Shown here: positions 53,507 to 62,502 of the stretch, piece by piece | How the letters are laid out: each line of letters begins with the position of its first letter | How positions within the stretch are numbered: the stretch's first letter is position 1 | Origin: CBDCWT01 sp965223305 | GTDB lineage: Bacteria > Planctomycetota > Planctomycetia > Pirellulales > Pirellulaceae | DNA length: 64,000 bases | Direction: 5' to 3' | Assembly (NCBI GenBank): GCA_965223305.1 | Contig: CBDCWT010000088.1 | Location: 434,001-498,000, forward strand | Translations under genes and position numbers: made by a program | Notes under the pieces: model-generated | What the model was told of the DNA's origin: nothing | Seen by the model: only the letters and a program-made list of their open reading frames with translations | The model's database searches: none

Positions 53507-54586
53507 TCACGCGGTCGAAGCATGTGTCCAGCGTTCAGCGTTCGCCTCGTAGATTTCCCGGCAGATTTCGTCGAAACCGTAGCTCAGGTTCCAGTCAGGA
53601 TAGTGGCTTTCGAACCTGCTGCAGTCCGAAATCCACCATTTGTGGTCGCCGACTCGGCTGGCATTCGAGTAGTCCCAGATCACCTCAGCCCCAACCAGCT
53701 CCTCGCAAATATCGATAGCCTCTAGAATCGAGCCGTTTGAGTGCCGACCACCGCCGATGTTGTAGACCTCAGCCACACGTGGATCTTGAAAGAACGCGTC
53801 AAAGCAGCGAATTAGATCGGAACTGTGAATGTTGTCCCGTACCTGTTTTCCGTCATAGCCGTAGACCGTGTACTTGGTCTTCGTGGCGGCGCACTTGATC
53901 AGGTAGGCGAGAAAACCATGCAGTTGGGCGCCCGAGTGGTTGGGACCGGTCAGGCAACCTCCCCGAAAGCAGGCCGTGCGAATGCCGAAGTACCGCCCAT
54001 ACTCTTGCACCAGCAAGTCAGCGGCGACTTTAGAGGCTCCGAAGAGGCTGTGTAGGCACTGATCAATCGACATGCATTCGGGCACGCCGTCCGAATACTC
54101 ATGGTCATCCGGAATCTCCCAACGGGTTTCGAGTTCGACGAGTGGCAGTTGGTTCGGCCGGTCGCCGTAGACTTTGTTGGTCGACGTGAAGATAAACACG
54201 GTGTGGGGGCAATGCTGACGAGTTGCCTCCAGCAGATTGAGTGTCCCAGTCGCGTTGATCGAAAAGTCGGTCTTGGGCTCCCGCGCTGCCCAGTCGTGAG
54301 AAGGTTGCGCGGCGGCGTGGATGATCAAGGAGATCGCATTGCCATAGTGCTGGAATAGACCATCGACAGCCGAAGCGTCACGAATGTCAAGATCATGATG
54401 TGCGAAGCGGTTTCCCAATTCACCGCTGAGGCGATCGATTTGCCAGCGAGTCGAAGCGTCCTGGCCGAAGAAGTACTGGCGGAGGTCGTTGTCAATACCG
54501 ACGACGTCCAGTCCTCGATTGGCGAAGTAGCGGGATGCCTCGGATCCGACCAGCCCACCGGCTCCAGTGACGACCACTACACTCAT
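53507..54586 (-). CDS. NAD-dependent nucleotide-sugar epimerase (CDP-paratose 2-epimerase-like)
   Basis: Extended short-chain dehydrogenase of 359 residues acting on a nucleotide sugar. The NAD-binding motif is VVVTGAGGLVGSEASRYFA, followed by VVGIDNDLRQ and HHDLDIRDASA. AAQPSHDWAAREPKTDFSI and FIFTSTNKVYGDRP are typical of the CDP-paratose/tyvelose epimerase group, as is TACFRGGCLTGPNHSGAQ. The usual YxxxK catalytic pair reads SLFGASKVAAD, so the tyrosine position is Phe; I believe this also occurs in family members but cannot confirm it. Probable role: making a dideoxy or rare sugar for a surface glycan. It is not next to other sugar-nucleotide genes here. Confidence 0.8.
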   Translation of the reverse strand: MSVVVVTGAGGLVGSEASRYFANRGLDVVGIDNDLRQYFFGQDASTRWQIDRLSGELGNRFAHHDLDIRDASAVDGLFQHYGNAISLIIHAAAQPSHDWAAREPKTDFSINATGTLNLLEATRQHCPHTVFIFTSTNKVYGDRPNQLPLVELETRWEIPDDHEYSDGVPECMSIDQCLHSLFGASKVAADLLVQEYGRYFGIRTACFRGGCLTGPNHSGAQLHGFLAYLIKCAATKTKYTVYGYDGKQVRDNIHSSDLIRCFDAFFQDPRVAEVYNIGGGRHSNGSILEAIDICEELVGAEVIWDYSNASRVGDHKWWISDCSRFESHYPDWNLSYGFDEICREIYEANAERWTHASTA

Positions 54587-54774
54587 GCATCAATCCACTT
54601 GTTCAACAAGGTTGTAGAGATTGATTCCACTTGCTCGACCCGGCAGGAGAAGTGCTCTAGCGAGCAGCCAAGAGCGGCTACCGTGACAAGAACTGCTTAT
54701 TATGATCCACCGAAATGGTGAAAGAAAGGCTCTTGCTTGAATTCTACTTGGGCGTGCAATCAAACGGTGGTGGA

Positions 54775-55065
54775 CTAGCCGATAGGCGTCGCCCCAGGCG
54801 GGGGTGTACCACCGCCCTCACGAACGTACTTGCTACGCATTTGCGCATACTTTTCTATGGACGGCCAGTCCTCGATCGTCTGTCCGGTTGAGACTGCTTC
54901 TTCAAACAGTTTTTTCAAATACGAGCGGCACCAGCCGCAGCCCGTACCTGCTCCGAAGCAGTCGCTTAGTTGGGCGGCGCGCTGTGGCTTTTCAATGCGG
55001 ATGTAGTTCAGCACTTTCCGTTTGGTGACGTGAAAACACAGGCAGATTTCCTGGTCCAAGTCCAC
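54775..55065 (-). CDS. BFD-type [2Fe-2S] protein
   Basis: Small cytoplasmic protein of 96 residues with a bacterioferritin-associated-ferredoxin-like domain. Ligands are C8-x-C10 (ICLCFHV) and C43/C46 (GTGCGWCRSYL), the standard BFD pattern for one [2Fe-2S] cluster. The C-terminal 40 residues are hydrophilic and end in a Gly/Pro-rich tail. It may donate electrons to or regulate iron release from a ferritin-like protein, but no bacterioferritin gene is nearby. It lies 32 bp downstream of the peptidase gene on the same strand, so the two could be co-transcribed. Not part of the nitrate operon 31 kb away. Confidence 0.82.
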   Translation of the reverse strand: MDLDQEICLCFHVTKRKVLNYIRIEKPQRAAQLSDCFGAGTGCGWCRSYLKKLFEEAVSTGQTIEDWPSIEKYAQMRSKYVREGGGTPPPGATPIG

Positions 55066-55097
55066 GCTCTAACTCCGATTCCGCGGCGGCACGTGGG

Positions 55098-56423
55098 TTA
55101 GTTTGAGCTGACCGCCAACTTCAACGCGATTTGACAAGCAGTCAGGAACTCCTTGACGTCTAGGCGTTCCGAGACGGTATGTTGGAACCGCTGGCCACAA
55201 CCGAGGGTGACTGTTGGTATGCCGTGCATCGTCATCCAGTTAGCGTCGACACCGCCGTTAGCTACAGCTCGTTCGGGCTCGTGACCGAGAGTACGGATCG
55301 CAGTTTCTGCAAAAAGCACGCACGGTTCGTCTTGTTTGAGCAGAAAGGACTCGTAGTCCAGATTGACTTCAAATCCTACTTTGCCTCGTGCGCCGCTGGC
55401 GTTACGAACGTCCTTGACAGCGCGTTTGAACGCTCCTTCGATCTCACGGACGATGACTCGGCGAAAAGCTGGATCGTGACTGCGGGCTTCGGCGAGTATG
55501 GTCAGTTTGTCAGTCACGACGTTTGTCGCCGTGCCTCCTTGGATCACTCCAATATTGCTGGTGCCATGCTTGCCGTTCTTGTGGATGTCGCCGTGCCAAC
55601 CTTGCTGGTGTAGGTTCGCGATCGCGATCGATGCGATGGCCACGGCGCTCACGCCGTGTTGGGGCGCGCCGCCGGCGTGGCTCGCGATCCCGTCGACCGT
55701 GATCGTCATTCGGTAGCCACCAGTTGCTCCGATCGTTAGTTTTGTCGGTGAGCCTCCGTCCCAGTTGAAGGCTAGTTTCGGTTTTCCCCATAGCGACCGA
55801 GTCGCGGCCCGTGAGCCTTGTAGGCCGATCTCTTCTTGGATGAACCAGCAAAAGGTAAGTGGTGGATGCGGGAGCTCGTTTTTGAGCAGTTCTAGTGCTG
55901 TGTTCAGCAGCACAGCGCAACCGGCTCGATTGTCGGCGCCGAGCCCAGTATGTGCATCTGCGGCACGAATCAGATTTTTCGTTCGCACCGGGCGGGATCC
56001 GACACATATGGGGACGGTGTCCATATGCGAGGTCAGCATTCGGCGTCCCTGGCGATCAGTACCGGGAAGTCGGAGCACCAGGTTTCCAGTTTGGCCGGGG
56101 CGGGGCGTGCGCCGATGAGCGTTGTCCGAACATATCGCGGTGCGTGATGCGCCGGCGTCGAGGAGGTGTTTTGTGATGAATTGAGCGACTTCGCTTTCTT
56201 GGCAGCTGGGACCGGGGATGGCCATCAGCTGCATGACCAAGTCGGTGGCCCGGGAGACGTCGACTGCTGGGGTGGTGTGGAGGCGGCGCGGTTTATTTGT
56301 TGCCGAGCGGCTTTTTGGCTTGCGGTGTGACTTTTTCACTGGTGCGGGGGCGCTCGCAGGGGTGTTTGGGAGGACGGGCGGTGCCAGCGAGTTTGAGGAC
56401 GAAGTGGCGAGTATAGGTTCCAT
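55098..56423 (-). CDS. M20/M42-type aminopeptidase (peptidase T-like)
   Basis: Metallopeptidase of 441 residues, probably a di-zinc tri- or aminopeptidase. Metal ligands are visible in MLTSHMDTVPI (His, with catalytic Asp), TGLGADNRAGCAVLL (bridging Asp) and FCWFIQEEIGLQGS (catalytic and ligand Glu). NWDGG and GGVDANWMTMHGIPT supply further family landmarks, and a late His in QRFQHTVSERL is expected. The first 75 residues are a Ser/Pro/Lys-rich extension without domain. Start 56423 is chosen because longer frames run into the REP-like array upstream and are composed of repeat sequence. Cytoplasmic, no signal peptide. Confidence 0.85.
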   Translation of the reverse strand: MEPILATSSSNSLAPPVLPNTPASAPAPVKKSHRKPKSRSATNKPRRLHTTPAVDVSRATDLVMQLMAIPGPSCQESEVAQFITKHLLDAGASRTAICSDNAHRRTPRPGQTGNLVLRLPGTDRQGRRMLTSHMDTVPICVGSRPVRTKNLIRAADAHTGLGADNRAGCAVLLNTALELLKNELPHPPLTFCWFIQEEIGLQGSRAATRSLWGKPKLAFNWDGGSPTKLTIGATGGYRMTITVDGIASHAGGAPQHGVSAVAIASIAIANLHQQGWHGDIHKNGKHGTSNIGVIQGGTATNVVTDKLTILAEARSHDPAFRRVIVREIEGAFKRAVKDVRNASGARGKVGFEVNLDYESFLLKQDEPCVLFAETAIRTLGHEPERAVANGGVDANWMTMHGIPTVTLGCGQRFQHTVSERLDVKEFLTACQIALKLAVSSN

Positions 56424-56485
56424 TCTACGGCTCGAGGTTTGCCGGACAACCGAGTCGCGCGGGGCATCCCCCCCCGTCCCGACCT

Positions 56486-56690
56486 CAGACATGCACCGCG
56501 CGTCCGCATCCCCCCCAACCCGACCCCCTGTCAGACCCCGGTCAGACATGCACCCCGACCCCGGTCAGACATGCACCCCGACCCCGGTCAGACATGCACC
56601 CCGGTCACACCCCGGTCAGACATGCACTGCGCGTCGCCAAAGTTTCTTCGAGGCGCCGACTTCAGGCGCCGACCTCAGACAGGCACCAAT
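56486..56690 (+). repeat. REP-like array, left of RAYT gene
   Basis: At least five CAGACATGCAC cores are present, most inside a repeated unit CCCGACCCCGGTCAGACATG, plus degenerate cores (CTGTCAGACC, CTCAGACAGGCACC). Orientation is forward. It ends about 355 bp before the RAYT start and the gap 56691-57045 shows no gene. An inverted array of the same core lies beyond the transposase, at about 59.95-60.06 kb. Confidence 0.85.
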
Positions 56691-57045
56691 GGGGTCGGTG
56701 TCGCAAGTCGGACCACTAAGATCGGGCTCTCCGATTGGCAGGCAACATGGGTAGCTTTGACAGTTCGGAGGAGTCTCAGTTCGTAGTGCCGAGTCGCCTG
56801 CATTGGCTGAGCGTCGAAGTGGAGGGCTTTCTGCGGGCTCTTCGTGCACGATGGTCCCCATTAGCGGCGAGTACTTTCAGTCACGTTCTCGCCAGCCTGC
56901 GACAACTGTGTCCGAGATGACCGGAAGGCAGTCGTTTTTTGCAGTTTTTCTCGGAATTGTTGGTCGCGCAGGCATCTCGAAGGGAACTATACATGTAGCA
57001 CGTTGTCGATTTGGTGTTTGGGCATATGGGAAAGGGGCAGTTTCC

Positions 57046-58095
57046 ATGCCGGCGAGATCGCGAGGACAGATCGTCGATGAAAATGAACCGGGCCTTTATC
57101 ATTGCTTTTCCCGGTGTGTCCGTAGAGCCTTCCTTTGTGGCCAGGACCATTACACAGGCAAGAACTACGATCACCGCAAAGGCTGGGTTGAAGAGCGTTT
57201 GTCCTTCTTGGCCTCGCTGATGGCGCTCGATGTGATTAGCCATGCGATTCTCGACAATCACTTGCACGTGGTCTTGCGAACCCGACCAGATATCGTCAAG
57301 GAGTGGTCTGATACGGAAGTAGCACGTCGGTGGCTCACTTTGTGTCCAGGCAAACGGAGGTCGAAGGATGGAACACCACCCAAACCTCCGACCGAGAAAG
57401 AGATTGCGGCATTGGTTGCGGACAAAGCTAAACTCGCTGAACGGCGCCGACGTCTGTCCTCGCTCTCGTGGTTCATGAAGTTCCTCAAGGAGCACATTGC
57501 TCGGGAGGCCAATGCTGAGGATGAGACCTCAGGTTCGTTTTGGGAGGGTCGCTTCAAATCGACGCGACTTCTCGACGAGTTTGCGATCCTGCTGTGTTCG
57601 ATGTACGTGGACCTCAATTCGATTCGAGCCGGTAAAGCGACGACACCGGAGACATCACTGCGTACGTCTGCCTACTTGAGAATTCGGGCTTTATTGGGCC
57701 GAGAATCTCAGAATCCGACGGTTCAGGGCACAGATGTCGACTGTCTGGCTGCTGCTTGGCTGGCTCCGGTCGACGTAGATGCACCTCCACCAGACGGGTT
57801 TCAGTCAGCCGAAGGACGCCGTGCGTCCGACAAGGGCTTTTTGTCCATGACGCTCGAGAAATACCTCTATCTCTTGGATTGGTCGGGTCGTGAGATTCGC
57901 CAAGAGAAGCGAGGCGTGATTCCAGCTGACCTGGCACCGATTCTCGAGCGACTGGGGTTGGCAGTCGAGTATTGGCTCGAAGGCTTGATTAGCTTCAGCG
58001 AATGGTTTGCTGACTTCGCTGGCCGCCCTTCGACGCTGAGGTCGCACGCTTCCAAGCACGGACTAGGTTGGCTCCGCGGCATGGGGCGTGGCTAG
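57046..58095 (+). CDS. REP-associated tyrosine transposase-like protein (RAYT)
   Basis: Single-strand DNA transposase-like protein of 349 residues of the IS200/Y1 (HUH) superfamily. The HUH motif is H72-L-H74 in LDNHLHVVLRTRPD. SGSFWEGRFKSTRLLDEFAI, then SMYVDLNSIRAG with Tyr187, corresponds to the C-terminal catalytic-tyrosine region of RAYT proteins (WxGRxxS...YIxxNPVRAG). An insert of about 60 residues between the motifs is Lys/Arg-rich and unusual for minimal RAYTs, but typical of the longer planctomycete type. ATG 57046 is chosen because AAAGGGG lies just before it; upstream open sequence has no domain. REP-like arrays in opposite orientation flank it, its likely substrates. Confidence 0.82.
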   Translation: MPARSRGQIVDENEPGLYHCFSRCVRRAFLCGQDHYTGKNYDHRKGWVEERLSFLASLMALDVISHAILDNHLHVVLRTRPDIVKEWSDTEVARRWLTLCPGKRRSKDGTPPKPPTEKEIAALVADKAKLAERRRRLSSLSWFMKFLKEHIAREANAEDETSGSFWEGRFKSTRLLDEFAILLCSMYVDLNSIRAGKATTPETSLRTSAYLRIRALLGRESQNPTVQGTDVDCLAAAWLAPVDVDAPPPDGFQSAEGRRASDKGFLSMTLEKYLYLLDWSGREIRQEKRGVIPADLAPILERLGLAVEYWLEGLISFSEWFADFAGRPSTLRSHASKHGLGWLRGMGRG

Positions 58096-58238
58096 TACGA
58101 ACACCTCTATCTCTAGCGATTCGCCACCAGCTATCGTTGCGCCGCTAACTCGGCCAGAGCATTGACCCAGAAGATGCACGAACCTCGGCGTCATTTAACT
58201 CCAACTCATGGTCCCACAGCTATCTATCTAAACACTAG

Positions 58239-59766
58239 TTCGACTGTTGCACTTCTATTGACGAATTCTAAGTGATTTCCTATTAGCACCTTCTGCTGTT
58301 TGTGGCCATGCCAATTCACACGGAAGGAGCGGTCGCATGGAAGCGATATACGAGACACGGAAGCAGGAGTTGTTGGATGAGTGCTCTGTGGATCCCCGGG
58401 TCTTTGAACAGGTGATACCGCGGTTGGAGCGGTTTATGGCACCCTTTGTCGAGAACTTGGTGCGTCGAGAACAAGTAGAGCATGCTCAGACGTTTGTCCA
58501 AGGCTTGCTTTCCGATCTCGATGCAAAGAACACGGAGTCGATTGCTTATCGTTTCGAACAAGAACGAATGCCGCTGCAATGGTTTATTGGTGTCTCCGGC
58601 TGGGATGATAAACCGCTGCGCAAAGAGCTGGTCCGCCAAGTGGGTCAGCAGTTGGGCACAGAAGACGGTGTGATCGTTTTCGACCCTTCCGGATTTCCGA
58701 AGTCGGGGAAGGGCTCGGTCGGCGTTGCGCGTCAGTGGTGTGGTCGCCTGGGAAAGGTCGACAACTGCCAAGTGGCCGTTTACATGGGATACGCGTCGAG
58801 CGAAGAGCATGCATTGGTGGATACGCGATTGTATCTTCCCAAGGAATGGACAAAAGATCCGAAGCGGCGAAAGAAGGCAGGAATCCCCAAAGGAACCCGG
58901 TATCGTACGCGACACCAGTTGTGCTTGGAGATGCTGCAAGAACACGCTGATCAGCTGCCACATGAGTGGATTGCCGGTGATGACGAGATGGGCCGTCCAT
59001 ACTGGTTTCGCCGCCGTTTGAACAACATGGACGAACAATACCTCCTGTCTGTCGCGTCGAACACTTTGATTCGTGATCTGCACGCCGACCCACCTCCGTA
59101 TTCCGGTCGTGGCAGACATCCCAAACGTCCTTGGCTGCGAGTTGACAAGTGGGCTTCGTCTCTCAGCGACAGCGAATGGACGGAGATCGACGTGCGCGAC
59201 GGCGCGAAAGGCCCACTGATCATTGAGGCCGTGAAACGTAGCGTTGTGGGGCGTACCGACAAACGACAAGAAGGACACGAAGAAGTATTGGTCGTGATCC
59301 GTTACAGAGACCGCGATGATCAAACTGTCGTCAAAACAGATTACTACCTTTCCAATGCGAACGTTGAAACGCAATTGAGTGAATTCGCACGTGTGGCAAA
59401 GGCTGAACATCGAATCGAAGAATGTATTCAACGAGCCAAGAGTGAAGCCGGCCTGGCGGACTACGAGGTTCGCAACTGGATCGGCTGGCATCACCATCAG
59501 ACACTCTCGCTCATCGCCACTTGGTTCTTAGTCACGGAAGCCCGGCGGGGGAAAAAAATGGACGCCAGCGATCACCGTTCAACAAATCCAAGAGGGTGTC
59601 GCATCAATCATTCACAAACGATTCGAATGCGGTACGCTCTCCCACGTTCTTTGGGAAAGCGAGGAGTGGCTGAAGCGAAACGAACTAGCTCGCTTGTACC
59701 ACTGGAAACGACGTAAACGATTGGCTCCCTTGAATGTTAACAAAAGACAAATCTAAAACAGTCGAA
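58239..59766 (+). mobile_element. IS701-family insertion sequence
   Basis: A 1528-bp element with terminal inverted repeats beginning TTCGACTGTT at both ends, flanked by CTAG (58235-58238 and 59767-59770). A 4-bp YTAR duplication is the established target-site pattern of IS701. It carries one transposase gene with a frameshift. It sits between the RAYT gene and the right-hand REP array, so it inserted into a pre-existing RAYT/REP unit. Confidence 0.92.
58337..59756 (+). pseudogene. IS701 transposase, frameshifted near the C-terminus
   Basis: DDE transposase. First catalytic Asp is D116 in VIVFDPSGFPKSGKGSVGV, followed by ARQWCGRLGKVDNCQVAVY; the second lies in WIAGDDEMG (about 215) and the C-terminal Glu in the SEAGLADYEVRNWIGWHHHQ region. 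The frame stops at 59716, but a typical C-terminus (TPAITVQQIQEGVASIIHK, ending LAPLNVNKRQI) is encoded in the +1 frame up to a TAA at 59754-59756. The switch point is a run of seven A residues at 59552-59558. Loss of one A, or slippage by polymerase or ribosome there, would restore a full-length protein of about 472 residues. It may be inactive or slippage-expressed. Confidence 0.88.
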
Positions 59767-59946
59767 CTAGCCGTCAACGCAATCCTGATGACTAAACGAA
59801 GTCGACGGGCATGCCTTGGCGTGTTTTTCCGTCGCTCTCTCGGCACCAGAACACCTCCCCACGCCAGTTGCCAGACGTAGCCCTACGGTTTCGAACCGTC
59901 CTTACCCGGTACTCGCCAACTTCATACCCTTCCTTACAGTGGCACC

Positions 59947-60055
59947 CCGCCCTCGGTGCATGTCTGAGGCAAATGTGTGTGTCTGACCCATCAGTGACGC
60001 AGGTGTGCATGTCTGACCCATCTGACCCATCAGTGCGTGTCTGATCCATGGATGC
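59947..60055 (-). repeat. REP-like array, right side, inverted
   Basis: Read on the minus strand this stretch gives GGGTCAGACATGCACACC, GGGTCAGACACACAC, GCCTCAGACATGCACC and two further GGGTCAGA/ATCAGACACGCAC cores. It is the same core as the left array in opposite orientation. Between 59771 and 59946 no gene is supported. Confidence 0.82.
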
Positions 60056-60103
60056 GCATCCTTCCGGCGGCGCGGCGGGCCCGGGTGCCGGGGTAGGTGC
60101 GTG

Positions 60104-60161
60104 GCACCTCCGGGTAGCACCGCACCTCCGGGTAGCACCTCCGGTACCGCAGTACCCTGTA
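60104..60161 (+). repeat. Short direct repeats
   Basis: GCACCTCCGGGTAGCAC occurs twice in succession, then GCACCTCCGGTACCGCAGTACC, the last part itself palindromic (GGTAC...GTACC). It lies 155-212 bp before rlmN. No relationship to other repeats in the window was noticed; from here to the rlmN start nothing else is recognised. Confidence 0.6.
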
Positions 60162-60315
60162 GTGCCGAACAGGTAACCGCCTGCGGAGTAGCAGGCAGCA
60201 GCATCTCGTGGAACTGGATGGGCGGCGCTCGGTTAGGTAGGTAGAATCAATGCAGTGACTGTGCGGGCCAGATGTCCAGCAGCTTAAGAGATCTTCGACG
60301 AACCGACGGTAATAC

Positions 60316-61365
60316 ATGAGTCCCCTTCTCGACCTGCCAGCGGCACTACTTGAACAATGGCTCGTCGAAAAGGGCTATCCTATTTTTCGGCGACGCCAAA
60401 TCTATCGCTGGATCTACCACCATCGGGCGTCTCACTTTGATCAAATGTCGGATCTGCCGCAGTCGATGCGCACTCAACTCGCAGGCAACTTCCGTCTATG
60501 GAGCGCTGAGGTGGTTGCGCATCGTCAGTCTGCCGACGGAACCGAGAAGTTAGCCCTTAGCTTTGAGGGTGGTGGCACCGTTGAGAGCGTGCTGTTGCGG
60601 GACGGTCTCCGCAGGTCGATTTGTATTAGCACCCAAGTCGGCTGTGCCATGGGTTGCGTTTTTTGCGCAAGCGGCCTCAACGGCGTGGATCGCAATCTGA
60701 CAACGGGCGAGATGATCGAGCAGATGCTACGACTCAGCGCTCTACTCCCGCCAGACGAACGGTTGAGCCATGTCGTTGTGATGGGGATGGGTGAACCACT
60801 AGCTAATCTCCAGCAACTGCTTCCGGCACTCGAGCAGGCGACTGATCCCGCGGGGCTCGGCATCAGCCCTCGGCGGATCACGATTTCGACCGTGGGGCTA
60901 CCGGTGGCTATTCACCAGCTGGCCGAAAATCGAACACGATACAACCTGGCCGTGTCGCTGCACGCTCCGAATGACGCCCTCAGAAACGAGCTAGTACCCG
61001 TGAATCAGGCGACTGGTTTGTCGGAGATCCTAGCTGCGGCAGATCGCTACTTTCACACGTCTGGTCGCCGACTGACATTTGAATACGTGCTGCTCGGTGG
61101 CGTTAACGACCAGATCCAGCACGCCCGCGAACTCACGCGCTTGCTGCGGGGCCGTCCGGCGATGCTAAACGTCATTCCCTACAATCCGGTTGAAGGCCTG
61201 CCCTACCGTACACCAACGACCGCTAGCCAGCACCGGTTTCGCGACGTCCTTTGCTCCGGGGGACTCAATGTGCAGTTTCGCCAGCGAAAGGGCGATCGAA
61301 TCAACGCCGCTTGCGGTCAGCTACGCAGAAGTTCCGCATCGCTGGTCGATGCAATCACCAAGTAG
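60316..61365 (+). CDS. rlmN: 23S rRNA A2503/tRNA A37 C2-methyltransferase
   Basis: Radical-SAM enzyme of 349 residues that methylates C2 of A2503 in 23S rRNA and A37 of some tRNAs. The [4Fe-4S]/SAM motif is C110-x3-C114-x2-C117 (VGCAMGCVFCASG). VVMGMGEPLANLQQL and RRITISTVGLPVAI are strongly conserved family segments, followed by LAVSLHAPNDALRNELVPVN. The C-terminal catalytic Cys is in RINAACGQLR (about 336). The length and the N-terminal YRWIYHHRASHFDQMSDLP helix-hairpin region are normal. No nearby gene appears functionally linked; the convergent sppA gene ends 40 bp downstream. Confidence 0.95.
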   Translation: MSPLLDLPAALLEQWLVEKGYPIFRRRQIYRWIYHHRASHFDQMSDLPQSMRTQLAGNFRLWSAEVVAHRQSADGTEKLALSFEGGGTVESVLLRDGLRRSICISTQVGCAMGCVFCASGLNGVDRNLTTGEMIEQMLRLSALLPPDERLSHVVVMGMGEPLANLQQLLPALEQATDPAGLGISPRRITISTVGLPVAIHQLAENRTRYNLAVSLHAPNDALRNELVPVNQATGLSEILAAADRYFHTSGRRLTFEYVLLGGVNDQIQHARELTRLLRGRPAMLNVIPYNPVEGLPYRTPTTASQHRFRDVLCSGGLNVQFRQRKGDRINAACGQLRRSSASLVDAITK

Positions 61366-61404
61366 CCTTGCTCAGCGAGGGCTACGGAAGAACTTCCCGT
61401 ATGC

Positions 61405-62475
61405 TCACATCTCGGCGGACCAACTCGCCGCCAACGGCGGGAGCGACGTAAAGAGATAGTAGGGCTGCGGTACAGATCGCTCCAGGAGCTCTAAAAGCTC
61501 GCTGGCTGGCTGGCGGCGAGCTTGTGAGAAGCCGGAGATGCTGAACAACGAGGCGGGTCTCTCGAACTCCACGACACGGGCTTGGTCGGCCTCGAGATCC
61601 GCCAGCTCGGCCGCACGTTGAACAGCCTCTTCGATGAACCCTATTCTGTCCACTAACCCGCTGCTGACCGCCTGATTGGCCGTAAAAACCTGACCCGTCG
61701 CCAACTCGTCCACACGAGCGGGGTCGAGCGCAGGGCGACCAGACTTGACGATGTCCTTGAACCGCACGAACGACTCGTTGATGTACTCTTGGATGATCTG
61801 CCGGTGGTCCTCGCTGATGGGTCGCGTCATGCTCAACATCTGTTTTCGTGGATGCGTGGCAATGGAGTCGTCTTTGACCTGCAACTTCTCCATGAGTCCG
61901 CTGACGTCGTAGTGCGGAATAATCACGCCTATCGACCCGGTCGTTGTCGTCGGCTCGGCGTAGATTACGTCTTTTTGGTCACCGACAGCCATCGCGACGT
62001 AGTACCCCCCGCTCGCCGCAATGCTGCCCATGCTGACAACCATCGGTAGTTCACGGTCTTCCCGCAGCTGGCTCAGATGGTGATAGATGTAGTCCGAGCC
62101 TGTAATCGTCCCACCGGGCGACTCAACGCGGACGACCACCGCTTTGACGTTGTCATCTCTGCTGACCCGGTCGATCTGACTCTTGACATACCCGGCACCC
62201 CCGACGATGACTCCCGAGACATTAATAATCGCGATCTTGTCGGAAGCGAATTTCTTGCCGGAGTGGTACTTTTCTGAGATGCCGCCCGAAGTATCAAAAT
62301 AGTGGCCGAGGGCAATCAGTTGCCCGACCGCCCAGAGTCCGCAGAAAAAGAACCCCGCCCACCCCAATAAAGCCAGCATCCTCATCACTACGCCACTGCC
62401 TCCCTGGTGAATGACAACTTGCGGCGTCGGCGTCCGAGCATTTGCAGCCGCTTCAGGCAGTTCGTTCATGGTCAC
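61405..62475 (-). CDS. sppA: Signal peptide peptidase SppA (S49)
   Basis: Membrane-anchored serine protease of 356 residues that degrades cleaved signal peptides. One N-terminal helix (MLALLGWAGFFFCGLWAVGQ) is followed by the S49 domain. The nucleophile is Ser155 in VSMGSIAASGGYYVAMA and the general base probably Lys211 in THPRKQMLSMTRP. VRVESPGGTITGSD and AEPTTTTGSIGVI are the other characteristic stretches. The size corresponds to the short SppA36 type rather than the duplicated 67K form. A 180-bp repeat lies 27 bp upstream of the start codon, so the promoter must lie in or beyond it. Confidence 0.92.
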   Translation of the reverse strand: MTMNELPEAAANARTPTPQVVIHQGGSGVVMRMLALLGWAGFFFCGLWAVGQLIALGHYFDTSGGISEKYHSGKKFASDKIAIINVSGVIVGGAGYVKSQIDRVSRDDNVKAVVVRVESPGGTITGSDYIYHHLSQLREDRELPMVVSMGSIAASGGYYVAMAVGDQKDVIYAEPTTTTGSIGVIIPHYDVSGLMEKLQVKDDSIATHPRKQMLSMTRPISEDHRQIIQEYINESFVRFKDIVKSGRPALDPARVDELATGQVFTANQAVSSGLVDRIGFIEEAVQRAAELADLEADQARVVEFERPASLFSISGFSQARRQPASELLELLERSVPQPYYLFTSLPPLAASWSAEM

Positions 62476-62502
62476 TCTCCGATCGACAGCCCAGCTGGGC
62501 GC

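Noticed and set aside
56424..56549. N-terminal extension of the M20-type peptidase
   Set aside because: The extra 42 residues are encoded by the REP-like array and contain no family sequence; the start at 56423 gives a normal length.
56803..57045. N-terminal extension of the RAYT protein
   Set aside because: No domain, and a good ribosome-binding site precedes the ATG at 57046.
58316..59497. 393-residue minus-strand frame inside the IS701 element
   Set aside because: It is antisense to the transposase, which has the DDE-family motifs.
59792..60049. 85-residue minus-strand frame with a Gly/Arg-rich C-terminus
   Set aside because: The first third is repeat sequence (inverted REP array). The remainder might be the remnant of a transposase C-terminus, but no family could be recognised.
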